The translations under genes were made by a program, and so were the position numbers. Shown here in pieces: positions 50,116 to 59,861 of a DNA stretch of 64,000 nt. The stretch's first letter is position 1. The number at the start of each line of letters is the position of its first letter. The DNA is from Azospirillum brasilense (GTDB taxonomy: Bacteria > Pseudomonadota > Alphaproteobacteria > Azospirillales > Azospirillaceae): positions 1,913,001 through 1,977,000 of the forward strand of contig NZ_CP059450.1 in NCBI RefSeq assembly GCF_022023855.1, read 5' to 3'. The notes beneath the pieces were generated by a model that was not told where the DNA came from, did not search any database, and saw only the letters and a program-made list of their open reading frames with translations.

Positions 50116-50754
50116 ATGCTGCTCGATACGCAATCGCCTGTTGCCGAGCTTCCGGTCATCGCACCGGCGCAGCGCACGGCATCATCCGCCTCTTCCTGGT
50201 CTGCCGACATCGCCGTGACGCCCGGCGCCGACCTCTGGGTCTTCGCCTACGGCTCGCTGATGTGGAACCCGGAGTTCCCCTTTCTGGAGCGCCATCCGGC
50301 GGTGCTGGGCGGCTACCACCGCCGCTTCTGCGTCTCCTCCCACCGCTACCGCGGCACGCCGGAGCGGCCGGGGCTGGTGCTGGGTCTGGACCGCGGCGGC
50401 TCCTGCCGGGGAATCGTCTTCCGCGTGGCGGCGGAGCGGGTGCCGGAGACGCTGGACTGTCTGTGGGACCGGGAGATGCTGAACCGCGTCTACCGGCCGA
50501 AGCTGCTGCCGGTGCGCCCGCGCGACGGCGGGGCGCCGGTCATCGCCTGCACCTTCGTCGTGGACCGCCGCCATCGGCAGTATTGCGGCTGCATGGACGA
50601 GACCGCCATGGCCGAGCGCATCGCCTGCTGCCGGGGCGAGCGCGGTCCGAACCTGGACTACCTCGCCAACACGGTCGCCCATCTGGAGGCCATCGGCATC
50701 CACGACCGCGGGCTGTGCAGCCTGCTGACCGCGGTGCGCGCGCGGATCGGCTGA
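50116..50754 (+). CDS. chaC: ChaC-like gamma-glutamylcyclotransferase
   Basis: A 212-residue protein with the cyclotransferase signatures: substrate loop VFAYGSLMWNPEFPFLERHP (residues about 42-61), RRFCVSSHRYRGTPERPGLVLGL, and the catalytic Glu in LWDREMLNRVY (about residue 120). ChaC enzymes cut glutathione into 5-oxoproline and Cys-Gly. TTAAGGG precedes ATG 50116. It is convergent with hpnA (10-bp gap between stops). Confidence 0.92.
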   Translation: MLLDTQSPVAELPVIAPAQRTASSASSWSADIAVTPGADLWVFAYGSLMWNPEFPFLERHPAVLGGYHRRFCVSSHRYRGTPERPGLVLGLDRGGSCRGIVFRVAAERVPETLDCLWDREMLNRVYRPKLLPVRPRDGGAPVIACTFVVDRRHRQYCGCMDETAMAERIACCRGERGPNLDYLANTVAHLEAIGIHDRGLCSLLTAVRARIG

Positions 50755-50764
50755 CGGTCAGAGG

Positions 50765-51742
50765 TCACGCCAACGCCGCCCTCAAGCTCGCGTCCAGCGG
50801 CCGGACCGTGTAGCCCAGCTCCCGCATCGCCTTGCCGCTGTCGAACCCGCCGCCGCCCAGCGCCAGCCGGACTCCGGTGACCGGCGCGGTGGGTGGGCGG
50901 CGGGTCACATGGTCGGACAGCCATTCCTCCACCCGCGCGGCCCCCAGCGCCACGGCGGGCGGCACGGGGTAGCGACGGAGCGGCGGGCGCCCGCAAAGCC
51001 GGTCGATCCGCTGCGCCAGATCGCTCAGCCCGATGTCCGTGCCGCCCAGGATGTAGCGCTCCCCGATTCGTCCTCCTTCCGTGGCCAGGATCATCCCCTG
51101 CGCCACGTCACGCACGTCCACGAGGTTCAGCACGCAATCCAGGATCAGCCGCGGCCCGCCGCGCCGGAACAGGCGCAGCATGGCGTTTGGCGGCGTGGGC
51201 AGCCGATCGCCGGGGCCGATGGGCGCCGTGGGGTTGACCACCACCACCGGCAGCCCCTGCGCCGCGGCGGCCAGCGCGTCCTTTTCCGCAAGATACTTGG
51301 ACCGGCAGTAGGCACCGGCCAGCGCCTCCGGCCCCGGATCGGCGCTCTCGTCCAGCCGTTGGGGCGGCCGGCGGGGCGGCGGGTGGCCGATCATCACGGC
51401 TTCCGTCGAGCAATGGAGAAAGCGCCTCAAGCCCGGCGTCCGTGCCGCCGCGTCCAGAACCGCCATTGTCCCTTGCCGGTTCACCCGGTCGAAGACGGTC
51501 GGGTCGCGGTCCCACAAGGTTGCCACGGCGGCGAGGTGATAAACCCGCACCGCCCCCTCCAGCGCGCGGGCGACGGCCGCCGCATCGAGGATGGAGCCGC
51601 GGTGAAACTCCACACCGGTCGGCCGATCATGCGGCGGCTCCTGCCGGTCGAGGATGCGCACCCGCTCGCCCCGCGCGGCCAGCGCCGCCACCAGATGCCC
51701 GCCGATGAAGCCGCTGCCCCCGGTGACGAGGGTGATGCCCAT
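50765..51742 (-). CDS. hpnA: Hopanoid-associated sugar epimerase HpnA
   Basis: A 325-residue extended SDR. The NAD loop is TGGSGFIGGHL (residues 7-17); the catalytic YCRSKYLAEK (about 158-167) carries the YxxxK. The sequence FLHCSTEAVMIGHPPP and LVDVRDVAQGM fit HpnA. It is the second gene of an operon behind hpnM (18-bp gap), in the hopanoid locus. HpnA is associated with hopanoid head-group sugar metabolism; its exact reaction is not settled. Confidence 0.85.
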   Translation of the reverse strand: MGITLVTGGSGFIGGHLVAALAARGERVRILDRQEPPHDRPTGVEFHRGSILDAAAVARALEGAVRVYHLAAVATLWDRDPTVFDRVNRQGTMAVLDAAARTPGLRRFLHCSTEAVMIGHPPPRRPPQRLDESADPGPEALAGAYCRSKYLAEKDALAAAAQGLPVVVVNPTAPIGPGDRLPTPPNAMLRLFRRGGPRLILDCVLNLVDVRDVAQGMILATEGGRIGERYILGGTDIGLSDLAQRIDRLCGRPPLRRYPVPPAVALGAARVEEWLSDHVTRRPPTAPVTGVRLALGGGGFDSGKAMRELGYTVRPLDASLRAALA

Positions 51743-51760
51743 GCGCCTCCGCCTCCGCCT

Positions 51761-52414
51761 CTAGGCCCCGCCGAGGATGCGGTCGGCGTTGCTGTTGAGA
51801 TCGCGCGTCAGGGCGGCCAGCCCGCCGCCGCGCAGCGTGTTCTGGAACTCCGAGCGCTGCGTGGCGAGCTGGCTGACCGTGCCCTTCGCCAGCACGTCGA
51901 GGATGCGCCAGCGGTCGCCCTCCGGCCGCAGCAGGTAGCTCAACCGCACCGGCGTCTTGCCGGCGCGCACCAGATCGGTGTCGACCAGCAGCATCCCGCG
52001 CGGGGCGGGCCGCTCGCCGACGATCTCGAGCCGTTGCCCGTCGTAGCTGTCGAAGCGGTCCACATACTGGGCGGCGCTGCGCCGGGCGAAGGCGTCCAGC
52101 GCCTGCCGCTTTTCCGGCTCCGCCGACTGGTCGAAATAGGGAGCGGCGGCGACGCGGAGCGCCGCTTCCAGATCGAAGGTGTCGAGCATCACCGGCAGGA
52201 AGCGCTGAAGGCGCGCCCGCGCCGGCTCCCGTCCCGCGGCCTCCCGCATCAGGGACAGGATGGCCTCGTTCAGCCGCGCCACCGTGGCGCGGGCGCCCGG
52301 CGTGGTGCCGGGGGCTTGCTGCGCCACGGCGGGGACCGGCAGCAGGCCAGCCGCCAGGACGGCCAGCGCGAGCGCGGCGCGCATCCATGTTCGGCGTGAG
52401 AAAGACCCAGTCAT
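51761..52414 (-). CDS. hpnM: HpnM, MlaC/Ttg2-like hopanoid-associated periplasmic protein
   Basis: A 217-residue protein with an N-terminal signal peptide (RRTWMRAALALAVLAAGLLPVPAVAQQ). The mature part is the MlaC/Ttg2D-like lipid-binding fold (RLQRFLPVMLDTFDLEAALR, FARRSAAQYVDRFDSYDGQRLEI, LLRPEGDRWRILDVLAKGTV). Such proteins shuttle phospholipids across the periplasm. HpnM occurs with hopanoid genes and HpnN and may help transport hopanoids to the outer membrane. Confidence 0.88.
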   Translation of the reverse strand: MTGSFSRRTWMRAALALAVLAAGLLPVPAVAQQAPGTTPGARATVARLNEAILSLMREAAGREPARARLQRFLPVMLDTFDLEAALRVAAAPYFDQSAEPEKRQALDAFARRSAAQYVDRFDSYDGQRLEIVGERPAPRGMLLVDTDLVRAGKTPVRLSYLLRPEGDRWRILDVLAKGTVSQLATQRSEFQNTLRGGGLAALTRDLNSNADRILGGA

Positions 52415-52558
52415 CGCGGTGCGCCCCGTCCTGTTCCGGCAAGAGTCGATAGAAAATCTGCCCGTTCGGGGCAGGCGGATTCAACCGTCCGTGTGGGATG
52501 TAACAGAGTCCGGCCCGGTCTATCCTCCTGAGCGGCGCTGTCGAAGGGAGATGTCCGG

Positions 52559-53686
52559 ATGGGTGGGCAAGCAAAGAGGGAAAGCGGATGGATGCCGATC
52601 CCGGACCATCCGCTGTATGGCTGCGACGCCATCACCCTGCTGACCGTGCTGACGCGCAACGGCGGGCCGCGGGGGCGCGGCTGGCCGACGGCACTGGCGG
52701 CGCTGGCTTCGGCCCTTGGCCGCGCGCCCTTCTCCCTGGCGGAGGCTGGGTGGGTGGCGGCGCGGCGCCGGAAGTCCGCAGGTTTGCCTCCGCCGGTCTT
52801 CATCCTGGGCCATTGGCGCAGCGGCACCACCCACCTCTACAACGTGCTGAGCCGCGACCCGCAATTCGGCATCATCGACCCCTTCGCGGTCGGGCTGCCC
52901 TGGGACATGCTGGGGCTGGGCTCGGTCCTGCGGCCGCTGCTGGCCCGCGCCCTGCCCGAGCGGCGCTACATCGACAACGTGCCGGTCAAGGCCGACAGCC
53001 CGCAGGAGGACGAGATCGCGCTGGCGAACATGTCGCCGGTCTCCTTCTACCACGGGCTCTACTTTCCGGAGCGGTTCGACGAGAACCTGCGGCGCGGCCT
53101 CTATTTCGACGGCTGCACGGCGGCGGAGCGGGACGCCTGGAAGCGCCGCTTTCTCTATTTCCTGGAGAAGGTGTCGATCGCCCAGGGCGGGCGCTGCATC
53201 CTGCTGAAGAACCCGGTCTACAGCGCGCGGGTTGCCATGATGCGGGAGATCTGGCCCGACGCGCGCTTCATCCACATCCACCGCGACCCGCGGGCAGTGT
53301 TCGTGTCGACGGTCGGCTTCTACCGCACGCTGCTGGCACGGCTGGCGCTTCAGCCGCATGAACACATCGACGTGGAGCGGGTGGTTCTGGACCATTACCC
53401 GCGCATCATGCAGGCGCTGCTCGATGACACGGCCGACCTGCCGGCGAACCGCTTCGCCGAGGTGCCGTTTGAACGGTTCGAGCGCGCGCCGCTGGAGGAG
53501 GTGGAGCGGCTTTACCAGACGCTGGAGTTGCCGGGTTACGCGGCGGCGCGGCCGAATTTCGAGGCGTATCTGGGGGCTGTGAGCGATTACGCGAAGAACC
53601 GCCACCGCCTGTCGGACGAAGGGCGGGAGCGTGTGGACCGCGAGTGGGCGCCCTTCGTCGCGCGCTGGGGGGCCGGTGTGGCGTGA
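52559..53686 (+). CDS. Sulfotransferase-family protein
   Basis: A 375-residue protein. The PAPS-binding 5'-phosphosulfate loop is FILGHWRSGTTHLYN (residues about 80-94), and the 3'-phosphate region is FIHIHRDPRAVFVSTVGFYR (about 238-257). It has the Sulfotransferase_3-type layout with a C-terminal helical part (FERFERAPLEEVERLYQTLEL). It should transfer sulfate from PAPS to a hydroxyl. GGGAGATG precedes the ATG. It lies between the hpnM-hpnA operon and hpnN and is divergent from hpnM, so a hopanoid or lipid acceptor is possible (inference only). Confidence 0.85.
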   Translation: MGGQAKRESGWMPIPDHPLYGCDAITLLTVLTRNGGPRGRGWPTALAALASALGRAPFSLAEAGWVAARRRKSAGLPPPVFILGHWRSGTTHLYNVLSRDPQFGIIDPFAVGLPWDMLGLGSVLRPLLARALPERRYIDNVPVKADSPQEDEIALANMSPVSFYHGLYFPERFDENLRRGLYFDGCTAAERDAWKRRFLYFLEKVSIAQGGRCILLKNPVYSARVAMMREIWPDARFIHIHRDPRAVFVSTVGFYRTLLARLALQPHEHIDVERVVLDHYPRIMQALLDDTADLPANRFAEVPFERFERAPLEEVERLYQTLELPGYAAARPNFEAYLGAVSDYAKNRHRLSDEGRERVDREWAPFVARWGAGVA

Positions 53687-53692
53687 TTTGGC

Positions 53693-53752
53693 CCTCCCCT
53701 GCGAAGCGGGGGAGGGAGGGGACCCACGAAGTGGGGAGAGTGGGGGCAACGA
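53693..53752. repeat. Dispersed GC-rich repeat, second copy
   Basis: CCCTCCCCTGCGAAGCGGGG, GGAGGGAGGGGACCCACG and GTGGGGAGAGTGGGGGCAA match the repeat at 48929-48984 with a few changes. It overlaps the start region of the next gene and supplies its GTG start and ribosome site. Confidence 0.7.
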
Positions 53753-54765
53753 CCTTCCTCCTCATCACCCTCCTCACCCAGTCCGCCCACGCCGCCTGCC
53801 GCACCGTCTCCGTCACCGCTGACGACGCCCCCGTCATCGGCATCGAGGACGTGGCGCTCGACGCCGCGCGTGGTCAGGCGGTGCTCTCCGCCTACGACCG
53901 CCGGACCGGAACCGTGGGCGGCCTCTACCTGCTGAACCTGCAATCCCTCGACGCGCCGACCATCGCCGTCGTCCCCCTCGCCACCGGCCTGCGCCCAGCG
54001 GGCATCGACCTCCGCGCCGAGCCGGACGGCGCACGCTCCCTGCTCGCCATCAGCCGTCACGACAATGGGACGGCGACGGTCGAGCGTTACCGCCTGTACG
54101 GCGCCACCCTGACCCACCAAGGCACCATCACCAGCCCGTTGCTCTGCCGGGCCAACGACGTGGCCTTCCTCGATGGTGAGCGTTTCCTGTTCACCAGCAG
54201 CCACGGCGGCTGCGGCTGGGGCGCCGTGATCGAGGACAACGTCTTCGGCGGGCGCCACGGCTTCGTCGGACTGGTGGAAAACGACGACGCTCGCGTCCTG
54301 ATCGGCGGGATCGGCTTCGCCAACGGCCTGCTGCCCGACCCGAGCCACGACCGGCTGACCGTCGCCGCCACACGGGAGGAGGTGCTGCTCGTCTACCGCC
54401 TGTCCGATCCGCAGGCCCCGCCAGAGCGCATCGCCTTGCCCGGAGGGCCGGACAACCTGACGATGGCCCCGGACGGCCGCCTGCTGGTGGCGCTGCACAG
54501 GTCGCCGTTCCGGCTGGCGCTGCACCGCTACGGCTGGCCGGGCGGGGCTGCGGCACCGACCCGCGTCGCGGCGCTTGGCCCCGCCGGGACGGAGATCCTG
54601 CTGGACGAGGACGGACGGCGCTTTTCGGCCGCCACGGTCGCCCTCTCGTGGAATGGGCGGCTGATCGTCGGTTCGGTCACCGCGCCGGGACTGCTGGTCT
54701 GCGACGCAGCCGCCAGCGGTGCCACAGGATCATCAGCGCCGGCAGAACCACCAGCGACGAGATGA
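53731..54765 (+). CDS. Predicted secreted SMP-30/beta-propeller protein
   Basis: A 344-residue protein. Its GTG (53731) and GGAGGGG ribosome site lie inside a copy of the dispersed repeat. A short signal-like stretch (TTFLLITLLTQSAHA) precedes beta-propeller blades (VALDAARGQAVLSAYDRRTG, LLCRANDVAFLDGERFLFT, AFANGLLPDPSH-like repeats and PGGPDNLTMAPDGRLLVAL). This resembles SMP-30/gluconolactonase or arylesterase-like proteins; the substrate is unknown. Its last 89 bp overlap hpnN on the other strand. The true start is uncertain. Confidence 0.7.
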   Translation: MGRVGATTFLLITLLTQSAHAACRTVSVTADDAPVIGIEDVALDAARGQAVLSAYDRRTGTVGGLYLLNLQSLDAPTIAVVPLATGLRPAGIDLRAEPDGARSLLAISRHDNGTATVERYRLYGATLTHQGTITSPLLCRANDVAFLDGERFLFTSSHGGCGWGAVIEDNVFGGRHGFVGLVENDDARVLIGGIGFANGLLPDPSHDRLTVAATREEVLLVYRLSDPQAPPERIALPGGPDNLTMAPDGRLLVALHRSPFRLALHRYGWPGGAAAPTRVAALGPAGTEILLDEDGRRFSAATVALSWNGRLIVGSVTAPGLLVCDAAASGATGSSAPAEPPATR

Positions 54766-57364
54766 CCGTGTAGGTGATCGACACCGCCAGCAGCACCCCC
54801 ATGCTGGACAGCCCGCGGTGATTGGACAGCGCCAGCGTGGCGAAGGCGGTGCTGGTGGTCAGCGTGCTGACCAGGACGGCGCGCGGCGTGCTGGTCACCA
54901 GAAGCTCGATGCCGAAGGCGCTGTCCGACGCCCCTTCCCGTACCAGATCCTGCCCGCGCGAAACCATGTGGATGCTGCTCGACACGCCGAGCGCGAACAG
55001 AAGCGGGATGACGATGACGTTGGCGAAGTTGAAGGGGATGTCCAGCAGCCCGGCCGTTGCCATGGTCCACAGGGCGGCCAGGACCAGCGGCGCCAGGATC
55101 AGCACCATCCCGGTCACCGAGCGCTGAACGGCGACCAGCAGAAGCACCATCAGCACCAGCGTCAGCGCCGTCGCCTCCAGAAAGGAGGAGCCGACGACCC
55201 TGGCCGCCTCCGTCACCGTGACCGGGGCGCCGGTGGCGTTGGGCGCCACGGCCAGCACCGCGTCGGCGAAATCGGCCATTTCGCGGCTGTCGGAGATGTC
55301 GTGGGTGGGCAGCACCTCGACGCGGGCGCGTCCGTCCGCGGCGATCCAGCGGGCCTTCAGGATGTCCGGCACATCGGCGGCCGTCACCGGCTGCTCCACC
55401 GCCATGCCCTCGCGCAGCCGGTCGAGCAGCGGCGGCACGCCCCCGGTCAGCGCGGCGTCGAGCGTGGCGAGCTGCCCCGGCTGGATGCGGGCCAGCGCGC
55501 CGTCAAAGCGCTGCACGGCGGCGCGCAACTCGGGCGGTCCGTCGCCCTTGTCCGTCCGATAGCCGCCCAGCACCGTCTTCAGCATGGCGAAGGCGCGCTC
55601 CAGCCCACCTTGGTCCAGCGCCGCCGGGGTGGCGGGTGCGGCGAGGCTGGGGCCGACCAGCAGCGACATGTCCGCCAGGATCGGCAGCTTGGCCTCCTGG
55701 TCCTTGGGGATGAAGCTGGCGAAGGTGCGCACGCCGCCCGTCTCCGGCAGGGGGCGCAGCCGGTCGGCCAGCGCCTGCGCCGCCGCGAGGTCCGGCGTCA
55801 GGATGTTGACGGAATAGGGTGAGGTGCGCGGGGTGGTGGCGAGATCGCGGTAGGTGGCGACGGCCTCCGTCCGCTCGTCCTGCAGGTTCAGCGGGTTGAC
55901 GTCCAGCCGCACCAGCGGCAGCGCCGCCATGGACAGAACGGCGCTTGCCCCGGCCAGGGCGAGGATCGCGCGGTGGTGGCGGGTGACCCAGCCGGCGAAG
56001 CCGCGGTCCTCGCGCTCCGGCGCTGGGACACCGGGGCCGGGGCGCAGCAGGACGATCAGTGCGGGCAGAAGGGTCAGGCTGATGAGCAGCGCCACCACCA
56101 TGCCGACGGCGGAGATGATGCCGAACTCCGCCAGTCCCAGATAGGCGGTCGGCACGAAGGACAGGAAGCCGATGATGGCGCACAGGGTACTGAGGACCAG
56201 CGCCGGCCCGACCGCCCGCACCGCCTCGATGGCGGCGGCCAGCGGCGGCAGGCCGCGGCGCAGCTCCTCCTGGTAGCGCAGGCCGAGATGCCCGCCGTAA
56301 TCGTCGCCCAACCCGAAGAACATCACCGCGCAGGTGACGGAGATCAGGTTCAGCCGCCCCACGGTCAATGCCGCCGCCCCGGCGCTCAGCGTCAGGCCCA
56401 GCAGCAGGACCACCATGATGCAGGCGATCAGCCGCCCCGACCGCATCCCGGCGATCAGCACCGCCGAAACCAGGATGAAGGACAGGATGGTGGCGAGACC
56501 GGCGCTGTTGGCGACCGTGTCCAACTCCGTCTGGCGCAGCGGCACGGCGCCGGTGACCCGCATCTCGACCCCTTGCCCGACCGGCTCCGCCATCACCGCG
56601 CCGATGGCCTCGTGCACCGCGGTGACCGCGGGACGCCCGCGCCCGAAGGAGCTGTTGTCGAGGATGGGCCGGGCCAGGACGAAGCGGCGGTTGGCTGCCC
56701 GGTCCTCTTCTTCCGCGGCCTGCACCAGCCCGGTCCAGGACAGCGGCACGGGGCGACCGTCCGCCACCGTCGCCGTGCTGACCGCCAGCCGATCGAGAAG
56801 ATTGGCGGGGGTGGCCGGCGCCCCTTCGTCCGCGTGGGTCAGGATCAGGTCCAGCAGGTCGGCCAGACCCTGAAGGTTGGGAGCGGCGTTCAGCGCGCCC
56901 AGCGCCGCCTGCGCCCCGGCCAGACGGGTGGCCAGATCCTGCAATTTTTCCGTGTCGAGAAAGAGCAGGCCATACTGGCGGAAGTACGGATCGGCGGACG
57001 GCACCTCCACCGCCGACAGCACCTCGCTGCGGGCGGACATGCGCTCCGCCAGACGTACGGCGGCGGCGTCCGACTGATCGGGGGACGGGCTGTCCACCAC
57101 CACGACAATCTGGTCGTCGGCGAAGGGAAAGGCCTGCCGGTATTCCTCCGTGTGCTGGCGGAAGGCGGTGTCCGGCGAGATCATGTCCGCCGTGCTGGTG
57201 CTCATCGTCAGGTTTTCGGCGGAATACCAGCCGGCCAGGACGGACAACAGGACCCCGACCGCCAACGTCACCCGCGGCCTTCGGCAGGACAGGGCGCCCA
57301 AGCCCCCGATCATGCTGCGGCCGAGGTCCGCCATCCGGCTCAGGACACCTTGCCGTTCTGTCAC
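54677..57364 (-). CDS. hpnN: Hopanoid-associated RND transporter HpnN
   Basis: An 895-residue protein; GTG 57364 has AAGGGGAGA eight bases upstream. It has twelve membrane spans in the MMPL/RND arrangement: one N-terminal span (VTLAVGVLLSVLAGWYSAEN), a large loop, a five-span block (TILSFILVSAVLIAGM, FFGLGDDYGGHLGLRYQEEL), a second loop and a second block (FANVIVIPLLFALGVSSSIHM). It exports hopanoids to the outer membrane in Rhodopseudomonas. It is divergent from shc (159 bp gap) and convergent with the beta-propeller gene. Confidence 0.95.
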   Translation of the reverse strand: MTERQGVLSRMADLGRSMIGGLGALSCRRPRVTLAVGVLLSVLAGWYSAENLTMSTSTADMISPDTAFRQHTEEYRQAFPFADDQIVVVVDSPSPDQSDAAAVRLAERMSARSEVLSAVEVPSADPYFRQYGLLFLDTEKLQDLATRLAGAQAALGALNAAPNLQGLADLLDLILTHADEGAPATPANLLDRLAVSTATVADGRPVPLSWTGLVQAAEEEDRAANRRFVLARPILDNSSFGRGRPAVTAVHEAIGAVMAEPVGQGVEMRVTGAVPLRQTELDTVANSAGLATILSFILVSAVLIAGMRSGRLIACIMVVLLLGLTLSAGAAALTVGRLNLISVTCAVMFFGLGDDYGGHLGLRYQEELRRGLPPLAAAIEAVRAVGPALVLSTLCAIIGFLSFVPTAYLGLAEFGIISAVGMVVALLISLTLLPALIVLLRPGPGVPAPEREDRGFAGWVTRHHRAILALAGASAVLSMAALPLVRLDVNPLNLQDERTEAVATYRDLATTPRTSPYSVNILTPDLAAAQALADRLRPLPETGGVRTFASFIPKDQEAKLPILADMSLLVGPSLAAPATPAALDQGGLERAFAMLKTVLGGYRTDKGDGPPELRAAVQRFDGALARIQPGQLATLDAALTGGVPPLLDRLREGMAVEQPVTAADVPDILKARWIAADGRARVEVLPTHDISDSREMADFADAVLAVAPNATGAPVTVTEAARVVGSSFLEATALTLVLMVLLLVAVQRSVTGMVLILAPLVLAALWTMATAGLLDIPFNFANVIVIPLLFALGVSSSIHMVSRGQDLVREGASDSAFGIELLVTSTPRAVLVSTLTTSTAFATLALSNHRGLSSMGVLLAVSITYTVISSLVVLPALMILWHRWRLRRRPAVPAR

Positions 57365-57523
57365 GCTGTACGTCTCCCCTTGAAGCGTACGCAGTCTGCC
57401 AGGACAACCTCTGGCACCCAACGTACGCTACCGTATCTTACTTCCAACCAATGGGCGAAGCGCGGCACCTCATTACCCTGATACCTCCACCATGGGGAAC
57501 ACCGGGGCAAAGCGGGAGCGCCG

Positions 57524-59455
57524 ATGCAAGACCACAACGCAAGCACAACCTTGCGGGTCCAACGGGCCGAGCCGTCGGCCAAGGCCGTGGGCGACGCCGT
57601 GGCCGAGGCCACGGACGCCCTGATCCGCCGCCAGCAGGCCGATGGCCATTGGGTGTTCGAGCTGGAGGCCGACGCCACCATCCCGTCCGAATATCTGCTG
57701 CTGCACCACATCCTCGACGAGATCGATCCGGAGCTGGAAGCCGGTCTGGCCGCCTTCATCCGCGGGCGGCAGGGCAAGGACGGCGGCTGGCCGCTGTTCT
57801 TCGGCGGCGCCATGGACATCAGTTGCAGCGTGAAGGCCTATTTCGCTCTGAAGGCCGCGGGGGACAGCCCCGACGCGCCGCACATGCGCCGCGCCCGCGA
57901 GGCGATCCTGGCGCGCGGCGGCGCGGCGCGCTGCAACGTCTTCACCCGGATCCTGCTGGCCCAGTTCGGGCAAATCCCCTGGCGGGCGGTGCCGGCGATG
58001 CCGGTGGAGGTGATGAACCTGCCGCCCTGGTCGCCCTTCCACATTTCCCGCATCTCCTACTGGTCGCGGACGGTGGTGGTCCCGCTTCTGGTCGTCATGG
58101 CGCACCGGCTGCGAGCCCGCAACCCGCGCGGCATCGGCATCGCGGAACTGTTCACCGAGCCGCCGGAGCGCGTGCGCAACTGGCACAGCAACAACAGCCG
58201 CGGTGGCTGGGCCACTCTGTTCCGCGCGCTCGACGCCGCCCTGCACGCGGTGGAGCCGCGCCTGCCCGCCAACGGGCGCCAGACGGCCATCGACCGCGCG
58301 GTGCGTTTCGTGACCGAGCGGCTGAACGGAGAGGACGGGCTGGGCGCCATCTTCCCGGCGATGGTCAACGCGGTGCTGATGTTCCATTGCCTGGGCATGC
58401 CGCCCGATCATCCCGACGCGGCGACGGCGCGCCGCGCGCTGCGTGGGCTGGTGGTGCGGCAGCCGGGGCGGGTCTATTGCCAGCCCTGCCTGTCGCCGGT
58501 CTGGGACACCGCGATCATCTGCAACGCCTTGTTGGAAACCGGAAACCCGTTGGCCCGCGCCGCGGCCCGGCGCGGGGCGGACTGGCTGATCGACCGGCAG
58601 ATCCTGGATGTCGAGGGCGACTGGGCGTGGCAGCGGCCGGGGCTGGCGTCGGGCGGCTGGGCCTTCCAGTACAACAACGCCCATTACCCGGACACCGACG
58701 ACACCGCCATGGTGGTGATGGCCCTGCAACGGCTGGACACCGAGCGCTATGGCGAACCGATCCGCCGCGCGCGGGACTGGATCGTCGGCATGCAGAGCCG
58801 CAACGGCGGCTGGGGCGCCTTCGACGCCGAGAATCAGCACGATTTCCTCAATCACATCCCTTTCGCCGACCATGGCGCCTTGCTCGACCCGCCGACCTCC
58901 GACGTGACCGCCCGCTGCGTCATGATGCTGGCCCGGCTGGGCGAGGGGCGCGACACCGTACCGACCCGCCGCGGCCTGACCTTCCTGGAGCGCGAGCAGG
59001 AGAGCGACGGCTCCTGGTTCGGGCGCTGGGGCACCAACTACGTCTACGGCACCTGGTCGGCGCTGGAGGCGCTGAACGCCGCCGGGGTGCCGCACGCCGC
59101 ACCGGCCGTGCAGCGCGCCGCGCAGTGGCTGCTGGCGCACCAGCGCGCGGACGGCGGCTGGGGCGAGGACGGGGCCAGCTATTGGGCCGGCAACCCGCGT
59201 GGCGAGGGGCCGGTCTCCACCGCCTCGCAGACCGCCTGGGCGCTGCTCGGGCTGATGGCCGCCGGCAAGGGCAACCACCCGGCGGTCGACCGCGGCGTGG
59301 ATTATCTGCTGTCGGCCCGCGACGCCGAAGGGCTGTGGAGCGAGGAACCCTTCACCGCCGTGGGTTTCCCGCGCGTCTTCTATCTGAAGTACCACGGCTA
59401 CGCGGCGAGCTTCCCACTGTGGGCGCTGGCCCGCTACCGCGCCTTCAGGGTGTGA
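57524..59455 (+). CDS. shc: Squalene-hopene cyclase
   Basis: A 643-residue protein; ATG 57524 has GGGAG upstream. The catalytic DxDD is intact (YPDTDDTAMV, Asp390-Asp393), and several QW repeats are visible (QQADGHWVFELEADATI, QSRNGGWGAFDAEN, QESDGSWFGRWG, QRADGGWGEDG). It cyclises squalene to hopene/diplopterol at the membrane. It leads a plus-strand run shc-DUF2141-hpnG. Confidence 0.98.
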   Translation: MQDHNASTTLRVQRAEPSAKAVGDAVAEATDALIRRQQADGHWVFELEADATIPSEYLLLHHILDEIDPELEAGLAAFIRGRQGKDGGWPLFFGGAMDISCSVKAYFALKAAGDSPDAPHMRRAREAILARGGAARCNVFTRILLAQFGQIPWRAVPAMPVEVMNLPPWSPFHISRISYWSRTVVVPLLVVMAHRLRARNPRGIGIAELFTEPPERVRNWHSNNSRGGWATLFRALDAALHAVEPRLPANGRQTAIDRAVRFVTERLNGEDGLGAIFPAMVNAVLMFHCLGMPPDHPDAATARRALRGLVVRQPGRVYCQPCLSPVWDTAIICNALLETGNPLARAAARRGADWLIDRQILDVEGDWAWQRPGLASGGWAFQYNNAHYPDTDDTAMVVMALQRLDTERYGEPIRRARDWIVGMQSRNGGWGAFDAENQHDFLNHIPFADHGALLDPPTSDVTARCVMMLARLGEGRDTVPTRRGLTFLEREQESDGSWFGRWGTNYVYGTWSALEALNAAGVPHAAPAVQRAAQWLLAHQRADGGWGEDGASYWAGNPRGEGPVSTASQTAWALLGLMAAGKGNHPAVDRGVDYLLSARDAEGLWSEEPFTAVGFPRVFYLKYHGYAASFPLWALARYRAFRV

Positions 59456-59465
59456 TGGGGCGGGC

Positions 59466-59861
59466 GTGAGAGGAGGAGCGGCGGTCTTGGCAGCGGCGCT
59501 GACCGTGACCGTTCAGGGCGTGCGCAACGGCGACGGGCAGATCGTCCTCGCCGTCTGCGAGGAGGCGGCCTACCCGGCGGGGCGTTGCGCCTTCCGGGTC
59601 ACCGCCCCGGCGGCGGAGGGGTCGGTGCGCATCGCCGTGCCCGACGTGCCGCCGGGGATCTACGCGTTGCGCGTCTATCACGACGAGAACGGCAACGGTC
59701 AGTTGGACCGCAACCTTCTTGGCGTGCCGCGGGAGGGCTTCGGCTTCGGCAACGACGCCCCGGTGCTCCTGGCGCCGCCGAGTTTCCGCGACGCCGCCGT
59801 GACGGTGGGGGAGAATGGCGTGGAAACGGCGTTGACGCTGCGTTACTGGATATCGCCATAA
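59466..59861 (+). CDS. DUF2141 family protein
   Basis: A 131-residue protein with the DUF2141 pattern: LTVTVQGVRNGDGQIVLAVC, RIAVPDVPPGIYALRVYHDENGNG and LDRNLLGVPREGFGFGNDAP. Members are usually periplasmic beta-sandwich proteins. Here the leader before the domain is only about 11 residues (GTG start), too short for a normal signal peptide, and no earlier start is open, so export is doubtful. It lies 10 bp after shc and 9 bp before hpnG, so all three are one transcript. Confidence 0.8.
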   Translation: MRGGAAVLAAALTVTVQGVRNGDGQIVLAVCEEAAYPAGRCAFRVTAPAAEGSVRIAVPDVPPGIYALRVYHDENGNGQLDRNLLGVPREGFGFGNDAPVLLAPPSFRDAAVTVGENGVETALTLRYWISP

